Shown one piece after another: positions 1 through 12,700 of a stretch of 64,000 nucleotides of DNA. Each line of letters opens with the position of its first letter. Within the stretch, counting starts at the first letter, position 1. Origin of the DNA: Agroathelia rolfsii (lineage: Eukaryota > Basidiomycota > Agaricomycetes > Amylocorticiales > Amylocorticiaceae); contig JABRWF010000003.1 of assembly GCA_018343915.1 (NCBI GenBank), positions 868,001 to 932,000 on the forward strand, given 5' to 3'. The notes beneath the pieces were generated by a model that was given only the letters and a program-made list of their open reading frames with translations, was not told the origin of the DNA and ran no database searches. The position numbers and the translations under genes were made by a program.

Positions 1-1504
1 GAATAACTAATAATGTGTCGAGCCACTCCTCGAAGTGGCTTGCACCGACAATGGCAAGGACGATGTAGACAACAGAGCCGATGATAACAATAAAAACACG
101 GGGGATTGCTTGGGCATACGGGTGGATGTTCTGGAACGTAAGCGCGAGGGAGTAGATGTTGGGGATATTGTTAGAGATGATGCTTAGAGCCATAAGGACG
201 AGCAAGAAGCTGCCGAAGCCGCCCATGGGGCCAGCGAGACCGGCACCCAGTAGACCACCAACGCTGTTAGTATCGTAGGCAGTTTCCCAGGTCGACTTGT
301 TGCCGAAGGTGGTCATGGCAGCTGCGCCCAAGATTTCAACCAAAATTAAAGGAATGTTCAGGCCCACATAGGTCCAGAAGAAGATCCTGGTACTGGGCAT
401 ATCTTCAGGCAGGCGTACGGAGTAATCGGCAGCGAGCGAAGTCCAACCAAGTGCAAATCCAGCGATGGAGGCACCGAAAGAAAGCACACTGGCAGCTTCA
501 ACCGGACCGGATCCTCCCCAGGCACCGCTATCGGCAAAACGCGCGATTTGGCCAAGATAAATGAAAAAGATGATAACGACCTAGAGGACTGCGAGTGAGG
601 ACTGAAAGACACATTGAATGAGTGTTATGAAACTTACAGGAATCCACGAGTACTTTTCATACAAGTGCACGACGCGATACCCCATAAACGACACAATGAT
701 TGTTCCGAGCGCAATCACGATGATCGCGGCAGCCGTCGGAATCTGATGTGATGTGCTGACAGCGCGAAGGGTTTGAGCACCAACGATGGAGTTGACAACA
801 GACCAGCCGATACAGGCGATACAATTGAGAATGATCGGTATCAGTGCGGTGAAGTATCCAAAAGAAAAGCGAGATAACGTGAGTTGACGAAGACCCAGTT
901 TGGGGCCCCATGTGGAGAAAATGGCCACGGGAATTGTGCATAGAAGATTGAAGAAAATGATCGTCAAGGCTTGATAGATGCATCAGTTTTGTGATGTGTG
1001 TGTTTTTAGGAAATTGGTGTATTACCTGCATCCCGGAAACCAAGTTCAAATATAGAAGCGCCAAGGGTACCCAAAGAAAAAGTAGAGATGGTCATGTTGG
1101 CGGCCAACCACATCCAGAATGTGCTCATTGCGGCTGTAGCGACGTGTCAAATTAATTCCAAAAAGAGTACAATTCAATACCCGGCGTACAGGTATCCGTT
1201 CTGTCTGTAGGAGGAACGCGTTCAATCCCACGCGCTTCGACACCATAGCGATCAAGTTTTTCGACAATGTCCCACAGAGCCTTGAGACTGCCACGGGGCA
1301 CATTATCATCCAACTGCGCAATGGGCTCTTCATGAACACTAGTCACACTATAATCAGCAAGTGAAGACGGGGAACGATGAGCAACTTCAACATAGAAAAT
1401 CAAATTCGCCAATGGGAAAATACGACATACGCAGTAGTGTGCCCATATTTCTCGGCGTCGATCTCTGAGCTGGGCGACCTCTTCTGGTCAAGGTCAGAAG
1501 ACAT
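1..1504 (-). CDS. FCY2: Purine-cytosine permease, FCY2-like (NCS1 family), 3' part missing
   Basis: Plasma-membrane nucleobase:cation symporter taking up cytosine and purines. Exons on the minus strand: 1504-1431, 1347-1190, 1133-1026, 969-638 and 580-1, running off the left window edge. The N-terminus (MSSDLDQKRSPSSEIDAEKY) is short and hydrophilic. It is followed by the family-typical stretch ending in ERVPPTDRTDT, then WLAANMTISTFSLGTLG and GPKLGLRQLTLSRFSFGY, a typical NCS1 substrate-site region, and several hydrophobic membrane segments. The visible part holds about 8 of the 12 expected segments. All introns are GT-AG and 56-83 nt long. The ATG at 1504 gives a family-like start. A cytosine deaminase (FCY1) lies 5.7 kb away, so the two could act in one salvage route. 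Family assignment is firm; the exact substrate among cytosine, adenine, guanine and hypoxanthine is inferred. Confidence 0.88.
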
Positions 1505-3719
1505 GGTGGTGAGGGCAGCTAGCTGCTAAGGCTGGAAATGGACGAAGGTCAAGAAAGGGACCCAGTCAAGAGATAGGCCAGGTCAATTATACATCTGGCA
1601 ACAAACCCTCCCCCTTATCGGCCCCATGTGAAGTCGGTAAACCAATATCGCAAAAAAAAAATCCATCTCAGGGTCCAAAACAACATTGATCGCGGATGCC
1701 TTGTTCGGAAACTCAACGGCGCGGGCCGACAGGCCGTCCTCCCGGATCTGAAGACAAGCGTTTTCTCTTCACTTGCTCCTTGCGGTTCCTGTTCCTATAA
1801 TGCATGACGAATGTCCCAGATATCGAAAACTCATCCCCAAGGAGTGGTGCGGGGTAATTATCGAGACTTGGATCCCAGAAAAACCGGTATACACCCTTAG
1901 TTGTACGTTTCGGCTTGTTAAGTTGGTGTGTCGCTTGAGACGATGTCCGATCTAGATACAGTCATATAAACCTTGAATATTAATATAAGTTGTTCTGTAC
2001 CATGTGGTGGTGGCGGCATCTCAACTGCTGTTGCATCATTCAACTTGTAAACGACGGGACTAGCCTAACTAAACCACTTTTTTTTTTGCTTCTTTTGATG
2101 TACCTGCACAACCTTCGGCACGGCGTTCTTCTACGGCCTGGAGGGCGAGAAATGCAGAAGGGTAGGTTTGACGACTGCAGCGGCAGACTTAGGAAACGGA
2201 TATTTGTTGCCGTCGAAACGTCATTTATCTAATCTAAGCGAAGTTGAATTCACGTCAGTTGGATTACGCTATCGGTGGCTGTGACCTGTGCCTAGCAAGA
2301 TAACGGTTATGAGTCAAGAGTCCTTGTTAGTTCGCGCTATAAGTTGTTGCAGTTCCAGTCAGTGGTATACATTGCCAATTCCTACTTGATTTCTTGATGT
2401 GTCGTTCAACAACTTGTCTGGTGGTGGTGGTTACAGTCTAAGTGCAAGTAGCCTCAACATTAGCAGCACTTGTTGCCATCATGTGTGCGAATCTTGGATA
2501 GCTATGTCCAAGAAGACTATCATTTGTGAGCATGTCCATAGTATTATATCTTGGGTTTTGCAATGAGTCATTAGCAAAAAATAATAATATTAAAGTATAT
2601 TTTAGAGTAATTCTGTAATGTCTATATGGATTATGATTGTATTTCTCTCCCTCTCCTAATATCGTACATCATCCTAGAGGCATCAAATTGCAGAGAACAT
2701 AGTTCCAAGTAGTGATCGTTGTCTGCACTGAGTCTACTTTCAATCTTCACATCTGTCACAGAAGGGATCCGAGAGAGATATCAATGTAAGAACCAAAATA
2801 GCCATTGAATACGCATGCTCTTTCCTTTCTGATCCTTTCTCTCTTACACAAGCTAGTTGATCTTACGACCGTTAGTAAGGTTATGTAACAAGCTCGTCAC
2901 ATGTGATCATCGAGAGGCATGTGCGTGAGAAATTCATTCACACCAAAGCTAGCGGCGTTCACTCGTGGAGCCGTGATCAGAGCTGCAAATAAATATTGCT
3001 GTACGCACTAGTGTCGCCGAATTATTAAAAGAGTCGCTTTTACTGTACAGGAAGACACTTCAGAACGACGAGTGTAAGCAGATAATACACATATGAACGC
3101 ATCCCGGCATAGAGGCTTCCATAGTGTCACCGAGACTCGGGCTCCACTGGCAAGTATAAATACGCACCATTACCAGAAGGGATTACACTCAACTTTGATT
3201 AATGAATGAAGTTGGATAGATACCAGAGTTGTGGTTTGGAGGTGACTACTGGGATCAGCCGAACTCAGCATAGCCCAGGTCTGTCGGCTTTCGAAGACGG
3301 TTATACCCCGGTAGCCGACATGACAGCGTGCAAAGTTGGTATGAGGGTTATAGGTAGGTGGCTCTCCGAGAGCAGCCTTATCAAAGTCAGGCGGATGCAC
3401 AGGTCATCCAGCTGCCAGTGGGCATTTAGCTCTACTATCGTCGACTTATGGCAGAAGAGCCTAAGCAAGATATCGGAGGATAAATTGCTCCGTTTGCTTC
3501 CGACGATGCGGTAGTGAAATTGCCGAAAAGCCGGGGGGGACCTGATTCAGTTGATTCTGGGGCTCCATGAGAAGAACTGAAGGAAGGGAGAGGGACCATC
3601 ATCAGCGTCGTATATCACACCCTCAGTCACTCGCATACCATTTCTCTTTAGCTTTCATCGTCGCCTCTTTTTTATTATTCTTCCTTTATTCAGTCCCCTC
3701 AGGTTATTGCCCCGCTATC
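1505..3719. other. Intergenic, no gene supported
   Basis: Shared 5' region of the divergent FCY2-like and LACS genes, AT-rich around 2570-2620. Two overlapping antisense open stretches at 3170-3514 have no recognisable motif, and I do not call either a gene. Confidence 0.6.
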
Positions 3720-6664
3720 ATGGTCTCCAAATCCAATATCTACTCCCCTCCAGCGCCCGATTGGGACTATGCCAATCAGAGCGTCGCCATTCCGGGAACA
3801 CAGCGGCCAGGGCAAACAGGTATCGTTCTGTATCTCTCGTAATAGTGTTTCTCTTCTAGTGCGAGCTAACGCGGCCGTTGCGTAAAGCTCATTATAGAAA
3901 TGCCGCGTTCCCTCTTCTGACCAAGGACACACCCGGCGTGCTCAGCGTACTTCCTGACGTCTTCGAGCTCGGGTTGTCAATCTCCCGTGACCAGCCATGT
4001 TTGGGGCGCCTACCTATCACCTCGAAATCACCTCTTACATACGCTAATGAATATGTCTGGGAAACCTTTGAACAAGTTGACCGGCGCAGGCGTAAGGTTG
4101 GCAGTGCCATCACGTACATGTTCCAACACGGCTTGGCGAATGCACCAGAAGGGGAGCTCGAAACCGTAGGCGTTTGGTCTATTAACAGGCCTGGTATGTC
4201 ATTCATCTCTATTAATTTTTGTGAGAGATAGATAGGAATATCCTGGTAGAAGATTGCTGATGATACCTCCGTGGATAGAATGGCAGATTATCGATCTTGC
4301 TCTGCATGCGTATGGCAAGGTAACGTCCTAACCTCCTGGCGCCGCATGTAACAAGGCACTCCAAAAACTAGAGATTGACTTGACTGGTCTTAGGTCGGAG
4401 TTAGTCTTTACGATACTCTCGGACCCAATGCTGTCGGCTAGTACACCCCAAGTTTCTTCACTAAGTCCAATAAGCTGATGCTATTTTGCAGAATACATGT
4501 AACTCGGCCCACTCTACTATAAATACCTGGCTATATGCTTAGCTGACGTCGATCTCCAGAATCAACCATGCCTCCGTATCTCTCGCATTTGCTGCAAAAA
4601 ACCACGTTTCCTCGCTGCTCAAGCTGGCGTCCAAACTGCCAGCACTGAAAACCATCGTTTCCATCGACGCTTTAACTGCAGAGGAACGATTGATTCTCAA
4701 AGCATGGGGCGAACAGGCCGGGATCGACATTCTTGATTTCCCCGAAGGTGTGAATCATGTTGATGTTTGTATTCTATCGCTCCTAGTCTGAAAAGAATGT
4801 CGCAGTGGAATTACTGGGCGAGAAGAACCTGATCGAGCCGAAAAAGGCTACGCCTGATCAAGTGGCGTCGATTTGCTATACATCGGTTCGTCCTCGTCGT
4901 GCCCTCGAAAAATTATTGCTCTAATTGAATTGGTACGTAGGGAACAACAAGTAACCCAAAAGGCGTTGTTCTTACACATGCTGGACTTGCGATTGCTGTC
5001 CACGCCAATCTATGCCGGGGAACTATGTCTAATGAGATCAATATATCATATTTGCCACTGGCCCACATCTATGCAGTGCGTCAATACGTTTCACCTTGTT
5101 TTAAATCTCGTTGAACGGATATCACCTCAATCTTATGATGCATAGCGTATCACTGAGCTCTGCGTCTTTGGTGTCGGCGGCCGTGTCGGCTACTCCAGCG
5201 GCGACCCACTGAGGCTGTTACAAGAGATGCAAATCCTGAAGCCGACCTTATTTGCCTCTGTGCCCCGCGTGCTAAACAGGATATACCAATCCGCCATGGC
5301 GAACACATCGGCACCCGGTATCAAAGGTGCACTGTTCCGTCGTGCATTGGCGGTCAAGTTGCAAAACCTGAAGGAACATGGGACGACGACCCATCCGCTG
5401 TATGACCGACTTGTATTTAATAAGGTAATATATATTTGTAAATTTCAGTATTAAAAACGTGATTGTTGACGTATCTATTGCTTCGTTTTGTGTAGGTCGC
5501 TGCTGTGTTGGGTGGTCGAGTAAGATCGGTAACAACAGGCTCTGCGCCCATCTCACCGAAAGTAATCAACTTCCTGAAGTTATCTCTGGGTGCGGATATC
5601 TGTGAAGGTATCGCAATCATACTTTCTTGCGTCCATACGTTTGCGTGTGTTGAAAATGACATCTACCCCGGCGACCACCAGGATACGGCATGACGGAAAA
5701 CTCTGCAACAACCACGCTTTCCCTACCTGGGGATGACACTTCGGGCGGTACTGTAGGCCCTCCTCAGATTTCGGTTGAAGTCAAGTTGATCGACGTGCCG
5801 TCGATGGGATACTCGGCGCTTGACAAGCCAAATCCACGTGGAGAGGTATGCGTTCGCGGGGATAGCTGTTTCACACGCTATTACAAAGGTGCTGTTTCCT
5901 TCGTATGGGGTCGAGTCACTATACAACGGTACTGAACAATGCGAATGTTCAGACCCGGAGAACACCAAGTCGACGGTTGACGAGGAGGGCTGGACGCATA
6001 CAGGAGATGTGGGCGAGCTCGATCAGAAGGGTCGGTTCAAGATCATCGATCGTGTCAAGGTAGTTCTTCTCTTTTCCCCGCATTGGTACTCGTCCATTTC
6101 GGATGTCTAATTCTTCGTAACTCCAGAACATCATGAAACTCTCCCAAGGCGAATACGTCGCACTAGAAAAGGTGGAGAACGTGTACTCCGCCTGCCCCGC
6201 TGTGGCACAGATATACGTGCACGGCGACAGTCTACAGCCGTATCTCATCGCCGTTGTCGTTCCCGAACCGGCGTTCCTGGCGCGCGTGTTGGGCGTTAGC
6301 GCGGAGGATGTCGAGGCAATGCGCAGGGCGGTCAAGGATCCCAAGACGTGCAGTCTGGTCCTGAAGGAGCTCACGAAATGGGCGAAGAAGAACGGGTTGA
6401 AAGGGTAAATGCTTTCTTCTTTTCTTGAGAAGTAAAAAAAAAATGGTTTCAAGTACTAACAACGAATATCTCCGACGCATTTGTAGATTCGAAATGGTCA
6501 AACGTGTGCATGTCACGACGGAGCCTTTTTCCGTCGCGAATGGTACGCTGACACCGACGTTCAAGCTAAAGCGCAGGGATGCACATGCGATGTACAAAGC
6601 CGAACTGGATGCGCTATATGAACTTGGTGAACTAGCGAGTTCGTCGGCAGGTTCGAAGTTGTAG
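3720..6664 (+). CDS. Long-chain acyl-CoA synthetase (AMP-binding), copy 1
   Basis: Activates long-chain fatty acids to acyl-CoA using ATP and CoA, at ER, peroxisome or lipid droplet membranes. Fourteen exons: 3720-3819, 3888-4193, 4279-4319, 4394-4436, 4492-4498, 4560-4747, 4806-4885, 4941-5075, 5146-5424, 5496-5607, 5682-5888, 5953-6059, 6127-6404, 6487-6664; 686 aa. Motifs: AMP-binding loop [11 protein letters not shown] (spliced across 4885/4941), [26 protein letters not shown] and the FACS signature [19 protein letters not shown]. The start matches the paralogue at 57.9-60.9 kb. Oddities: a 7-nt exon; a GC-AG intron at 4437-4491; Ala where the paralogue has Glu in the HIYER motif; and GDSCF where the paralogue has GPNCF. 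These substitutions may alter activity. The frame is intact throughout. Confidence 0.9.
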
Positions 6665-7204
6665 AGCAATGATAATAAGAGGGGAGGATCCACTTGAACA
6701 CACGCGACATCACTCCTTCGTAAAGGTTGGCCGGGTGATACGCATTATTGTTCCAGGGGGTTGGGCTTGCTTCTAAGATATCAAGATACCAAGAATCGTA
6801 TTTGTGCTTGAAGGACGTTTTCTGCGAACAATGACGTTACCATTTGTAGTAGAGCTAGAGATGGACGGTATTTACATTGTTGAAACACTATTCTATATCC
6901 ACCCAGATTCTATCCGAGCTGGGAGGTGCACCGTGGTATGTGCTTCTGGAAGTAATGCCTATGAGGCTACCAGCATTTCAGGAGTAGACTTTAGTAGATA
7001 AGAGTTTATGGTAACCAGCCGTATGAGACTAACTGCGCAGTTGCCTTGTTACTAAATCGCCTGTCACGTTGTCTCTTTGTTTCGTCTTGCCTATCTTCAT
7101 CGGACGTCCATGTTCCTAAACATTTCGGGCTAAACAATGTTGCAGCAGCTGTAACCCATCTCTAACTTTTACCTGGAGAGGCTTTGACTCAACGCTGAAA
7201 ATCA
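6665..7204. other. Intergenic between LACS copy 1 and FCY1
   Basis: The 3' flank of LACS and 5' flank of the deaminase gene. A 65-codon open stretch at 6804-7001 shows no recognisable feature. Nothing else seen. Confidence 0.6.
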
Positions 7205-8049
7205 ATGCTCCTGCCTACATCCAAAGAAGCCCAGGTAATCGCGACGGCGCCTACGCCAGCAGGTGAACAAACGTCTTTCGACCGTGAAGGACTGCAACAT
7301 GCCATCACCGAGGCTCGACAAGGTCTAGAAGAAGGTGGTGTTCCCATCGGTGCCGCTCTGGTAAGCGATTGTGACCAGCTTTATTTGGGCGTTAGATTGA
7401 CAAAAATGGGACATGATATCCCTAATGATGTACTCTGTATACGCTCCCAGATAACGAGCAATGGGCGCGTATTGGGCACAGGTAGGAACAGGCGTGTTCA
7501 AATGGATTCTGCCATTCGACACGGTGAGGTGAGCTTTTTAAGCCCTATTGTACCGGTTCCAATCCGAAGTCCACAACGTATCTAATCTCCATTCTGCTCA
7601 CCTCAAGACTGATTGCCTGGAAAACATTGGCGTAAGTTCTCTCTTGTTCAATGTCCGCAGTTCATACAGATTTATTCTTGTACTTGTGCTAAATGAGCTA
7701 TATCCTTTAGCGCTTACCAGCATCGGTCTATCGTAAATGTACAATGTTCACTACGCTCTCGCCATGCACCATGTGCACGGGAGCCATCATCCTCTACGGA
7801 ATCCCGCGTGTCGTAATGGGCGAGAACAGCACATTTGTCGGAGGTGAAGACATCCTGCGTGAACGGGGCGTGGAGGTGGTCAATCTCGGTAAGCATCGTA
7901 TCCCACCCCCCTATCGTCTTAGATCGAACGCATTTTTTGAACTTATGCGCATCATCTGGGGATTTGCAGACAACGAGGAATGTAAAGAATTAATGGCGAA
8001 ATTTATCAGAGAAAAACCTGATATCTGGAACGAAGATATTGGAGAGTGA
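7205..8049 (+). CDS. FCY1: Cytosine deaminase (FCY1-type)
   Basis: Zinc-dependent deaminase converting cytosine to uracil (and the drug 5-fluorocytosine to 5-fluorouracil) in the cytosol. Exons 7205-7360, 7451-7528, 7608-7631 (24 nt), 7711-7888, 7970-8049; 171 aa, close to the usual 155-160 aa. The zinc and catalytic motif HGE is at residues 76-78 and the second zinc motif SPCTMC at 103-108 (Cys105, Cys108). The flanking text TGAIILYGIPRVVMGEN and the C-terminus WNEDIGE are typical of fungal FCY1 and separate it from tRNA adenosine deaminases. All introns are GT-AG. It follows LACS copy 1 on the same strand, and the FCY2-like permease is the next gene beyond that. Together permease and deaminase would bring in and salvage cytosine. 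Confidence 0.93.
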
Positions 8050-8240
8050 CCAATATTTACGGTGTGTATGGCATAATATATTGGCGAGCGGCCTTGTAGC
8101 GGCGGTCACAGCAAGTGATCCAAACATCCGCAAGCAGAGTCTCTAACATTGATTTATATATTGTTCATCGTATGCTTTGCATAATATCAACCTCGTAATC
8201 ATTCCAATCGACCACATAAATGAATTTAAAAAATACTGTG

Positions 8241-8891
8241 TCACTCTGAACACAGATCGTACCGTCCATACACAAGAGCAATGGCACTCGGAGGAGCAGT
8301 GATGGTAAACATGATTTCTTGAATTGGACTTTCTGGTAGAGTGTAGGTACCAGCAAAAGATAAAGGAGCGCCATTCATGATGATCGTCTGCATGCCAGTA
8401 GATGCCATCCATGGTTGAAAAAATTCCTAGCTCGGCCATGATTATACATGATGCATCATTGCGAGACAGTTGCCCCGTCATTTGACCACTTGCCACGATA
8501 TCCACTTGGTGCGTTGTCGGGGCTGTTCTCGGATCAGTATGTCGGATTTCGGGAGGTAAGAGTCTGTCATTGAAAAGGTCACTGCTAGTGACGAGCGCGG
8601 AACACTATATGTTGACTGGGCGCTGCTGTATCTGTTGTATCTCGTGTGAATGTATTCTCTTTGCCTTAAAGAGCTTTGGATCTACCGTCTGTCTGTATTA
8701 AAACAGCCACTATATGAACCTTGGATATCAATAACTCAGGACAGATATCAAATCGAGCGCAATCACGAATTATGGTCTCATGACCAATAGCAGTGATCCG
8801 CATGTCATTCTGTGAAGCCTCGTGCACTTGAAATGCCTCGATACGAGCGACTTGCACTAACAGATACTCATCACCTCCATAATGTCGACTT
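8241..8891 (-). CDS. Possible unrecognised gene or relic (exons incomplete)
   Basis: Not recognised. Reading leftwards on the minus strand, a splice acceptor (CCATAG) at 8892 opens a frame containing GGDEYLLVQVARIEAFQVHE and RITAIGHETIIRDCARFD, ending near a GT donor at about 8713. A further piece reads DSYLPKSDILIREQPRQRT. The last reads MNGAPLSFAGTYTLPESP and IQEIMFTITAPPSAIALVYG and stops at 8241. Composition looks coding and the VARIE segment faintly recalls DUF6593-type fungal proteins, but I cannot join all exons with confidence or find the first exon. It lies head to head with, and slightly overlaps, the start of the NACHT-WD40 gene. It could be a broken gene. Confidence 0.3.
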
Positions 8892-9649
8892 CTATGGACA
8901 AAGAAACATATCTCAAAGTATCAGGTGTGTTCTGACCTACCGGATAGACCTCCATATAAAAGGACTGACATGATAAATCTTTATAGGAATATCATGCGAC
9001 GGTTTGCCTCTGATTGGCCGAATCAAACGTGTCGGCAGCTTCTACGTTGTGGTCACTATCGATGATGGACGAGGGGCACATGACTATACAAGTTTGGGCT
9101 AGGCGCACCATGGGCGAAGACAGCTTGGTTGGCGAATTCAGTGGACCGGTGGATGTCTCCTCACTTCTCACCATCGATAGCAGTAAGTATTCGACACTCT
9201 TGTCTTAATTCGGAATGATAAAGCCGGTCCACTATAGGCAAACAAATTCAGGAGTCGTTATTCAAGACGGACAAGGACGGCCAGAATCACGAGATAGGCC
9301 AACCCATACGGATGACGATAGTTCGTACGAACTTCAGTAACGCGTCACCTGATTCGCCCACCGAGAGAGCAAAAAAGGCCATCCTTGGGATGCATGAACC
9401 AGAAAAGACAACGAAGCTTGCTGGAGCGCTACTCTCAGGAGCTACTACGGGGATCAAGAAGGTCCAAGGCACATACAACGTCTGGAAATCGTTATTGCAA
9501 AACGTTGAAACGTTCGTTAGGATTATGGACAGTGCTTCGCAGGTAGGCTTTGTGGAATGCACTACATAACCGCGTTACTAATTCTTGGATAACAAAAGAT
9601 CGATCCATATGCGCGAATGGCGTGGTCTGTACTGTCGCTTCCCCTCAAG

Positions 9650-9707
9650 GCATGTCATCATTTGTTTACTGTTGATTTCGTACTAACGGTTGAGCACCCG
9701 ACTATAG
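9650..9707 (+). other. GC-AG intron with TACTAAC branch site
   Basis: In the NACHT-WD40 gene. The donor reads AAG|GCATGT, the acceptor ACTATAG|GC, and a perfect TACTAAC branch sequence lies at 9681-9687. Both flanking exons are in phase 0 and join as ...PLK|AIVAQTKRDKK. Confidence 0.65.
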
Positions 9708-12700
9708 GCAATCGTTGCCCAGACAAAGAGGGACAAGAAGATCCAGGGCCTCTTGGAAACCATGAACGACATTTACTCGCTTGTGCTCAAGGCTGGGCCG
9801 CTGAGGCTCATAAAGACTCATCAAGGAACCATCCAATCAATGTGTCAACAAACGGCGGAATGCGCGTTTTTTATAAGTGGTTATGCTTCGCGGAGCTTCA
9901 GTGAGTTAACTCTCCTACGAGCATCCGCATCACTTTTCTCATGATTATTCAAGGCGGGCGCATGATAAAATCATCGACGACGGATTTCAGCAGCCAGGTG
10001 AATGGTTATCAGCAAAAGTTTCAACAGCTCAAGGACAGTTTCCTACGTGAGGCCGCAATTGGTGTCGAGATTGCCGTTTATCAGATAGCCACCAATGTCA
10101 AGGATATACTATCGGAGCTTAAGGACGAATGTAAGAGAAGAAAACTGCACTCCACCGCATGCGAGCATGCGTCTCATTTTTTTTTTTAGGATGCCACGAG
10201 AAGGTTCGACGAAATGCGCTACGCCAGGAACCCATTCAAGCCGGAACGATGCCTCGTCGGGACACGTAAAAGCATCATCCGCAACATCATCAGATGGTTT
10301 TCTCGACCCATTGATAATGGTGAATCGCGGGTATATTGGCTTTCAGGCGTCGCGGGATGCGGAAAGTCTGCAGTGGCTCGATCGATCGCTGATCAGCTGG
10401 CTGCTCAGAGTCGTTGTGTTTCCTTCTTCTTTCACGCCTCTCGCAAAGTCGACGACGGCCCGAATCAGCTTTTTGCTTCGATATCACGATATCTCACCGG
10501 GCTCAACGATAATTGGAAAGCTTCTCTCTTCAAGATGCTGAAAAAATCCCCGTCTTCCCGCGACAGTGCGACTATCGAAGACCAATTCGAGAGCTTGTTG
10601 TTAGGTCCCGCGAAGATGACCCAAAACATCGGTCCCATATTGATCGTCATCGACGCCCTTGATGAAAGCGGCGACACAATAAAAGAACGCGAACGTGTGC
10701 TTGGAGTCCTCAGCCGGCTGACCGAGCTTCCTCCTCAGTTTCGCTTTCTGATCACGTCACGACCCGAATCGGATATCCATCATTTACTGGGCAACAAGAG
10801 CTGGGTATACCGGAGCGAGCTTACCGAAGCTAGTCGAGCCGAAACCGATCTAGACATTGGGCTTTATGTTAGGGACCGCTTGGAAACCATTCCTACGCTT
10901 GATAGAGCCAATTTCGACAGGTGGATTGAGGCCATTGTCGCGCGTTCAAAGGGGCTATTTCAGTGGGCCGCTACGGCATGCAAGTATATCAAAGGAGAAG
11001 GTCTGATCGGCGACAGTCCTACGGATAGGGTAAACAAAGTTCTCGATTCACCATCCTTCAACCCGAACGAGCTCGACAACCTGTACACGATTATCCTCAA
11101 TCGACTGTCGAACTTTGAGCCTGGAGACGACATCTATAAACGGTTCCAGACCATTATGGGCTTTGTGCTCGCTTTGCGCAAGCCATTATCGATGGATGCA
11201 CTGATCGGTCTCTTATCTGGCGAGGAGGAGGAAGGACGTATCAAAGCGATTTTGACACCCCTAGGCTCGCTTTTGACCGGCGTTTCGGGCGGGGGCAAAC
11301 CAATCCAACCACTTCACCTGTCATTCGCCGATTTCTTGACGGACAAGTCCCGTAGCGGCAAATACTGGATTGATATGAAAGGACAAGATGAAAAACTGAT
11401 GCATGCACTGTTCCGAGTGACACAATCATCGCTACGATTCAATATATGCAAGCTGTCGACATCCTATCAGTCCAACGATGATGTAGACGACCTCCAGAAA
11501 CGAATCGCAGAGAACATTCCTGCTCATCTAGATTACGCTTGCTGTTACTGGATGGATCATCTCAAGCACCTTCCCGTCTCCGACGAGTGGTTAAATCACG
11601 TCGACACGCTAATGCGTTCCTACTTGCTTTTCTGGTTTGAAGCGCTGAGTATAATGAGAAAATTCGGCCTAGCACTCAGCCAGCTTGCCGATCTACGCAG
11701 CTGGTTGTCACCTTTGGTACGTACCGGCGTTTTAGTGGCGGGGCAATGAGGTCAGTAGGCTTATTAGATTATCAGGGAGATAGCAATCAGCTGCGGCTTT
11801 TTGCCGATGACGCGCATCGATTCGGAACGGCTTTTGGACATGTCATACGTCACAGTGCACCGCACCTGTACTTGTCGGCATTGCCTTTCATCCCTAGGAG
11901 CTCGTTAGTCTCGAAAACATACCTGCCTAAATACCCAGGCTGTTTGAACGTCGTTGATATTGACAGAGTCACGTGGCCACAGACGTTTTTGAGCATCAGC
12001 GTTGGATCACCCGTTAATTCTGTTGCCTTTTCGCCCGACGGTAAAACAGTCGTCTCTGGCTCATCCGATGGTACGGTACGGATCTGGAGTGCAGATACCG
12101 GCGAGCTGGTAGCTGGGCCATTTCGAGGCCATAGTCACTCGGTCCAATCGGTTGCGTTTTCGCCGGATGGCACCCGAGTTGTTTCTGGCTCATATGACGG
12201 GACAGTCAGGATTTGGAACGTAGACTCTGGTGCACTTGTGGCTGAGCCGTTTGAAGGCCATACTGGCCGGGCCTATTCAGTCTCGTTCTCACCTGATGGC
12301 CAACGCGTCGTCTCTGGTTCATTCGACAACACAGTCAGGATCTGGGATGCAAGAACAGGCAAGCTTGTAGCTGGTCCGTTCCAAGGCCACACTGGTTCCG
12401 TCTTATCTGTTGGATTCTCGCGCGATGGTAATCGAGTCATCTCCGGCTCAGCCGACAACACAGTCAGGATTTGGGATGCGACTACTGGCGAGCTAATAGC
12501 TGGTCCATTTCAGGGCCATACCGATTGGGTCAGATCGGCGTTATTTTTACCAGATGATGAACGAGTTATTTCTTGCTCAGATGATAAGACAATCCGAATA
12601 TGGAATGTTCATTCAAAGGAGACTATAGTTGGTCCATTCCAATGCCATACCGATTACGTGATGTCGATGGCGCTTTCTTTGGATGGCAAGTATATTGTCT

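Noticed and set aside
3170..3514. Overlapping open stretches on both strands upstream of LACS copy 1
   Set aside because: Neither shows a family motif or links by splicing to LACS, whose start is fixed by its paralogue.
11746..11749. ATGA overlap between two long reading frames, like a bacterial coupled pair
   Set aside because: The organism is a eukaryote and the two frames are parts of one NACHT-WD40 protein; a short intron or frameshift explains it.
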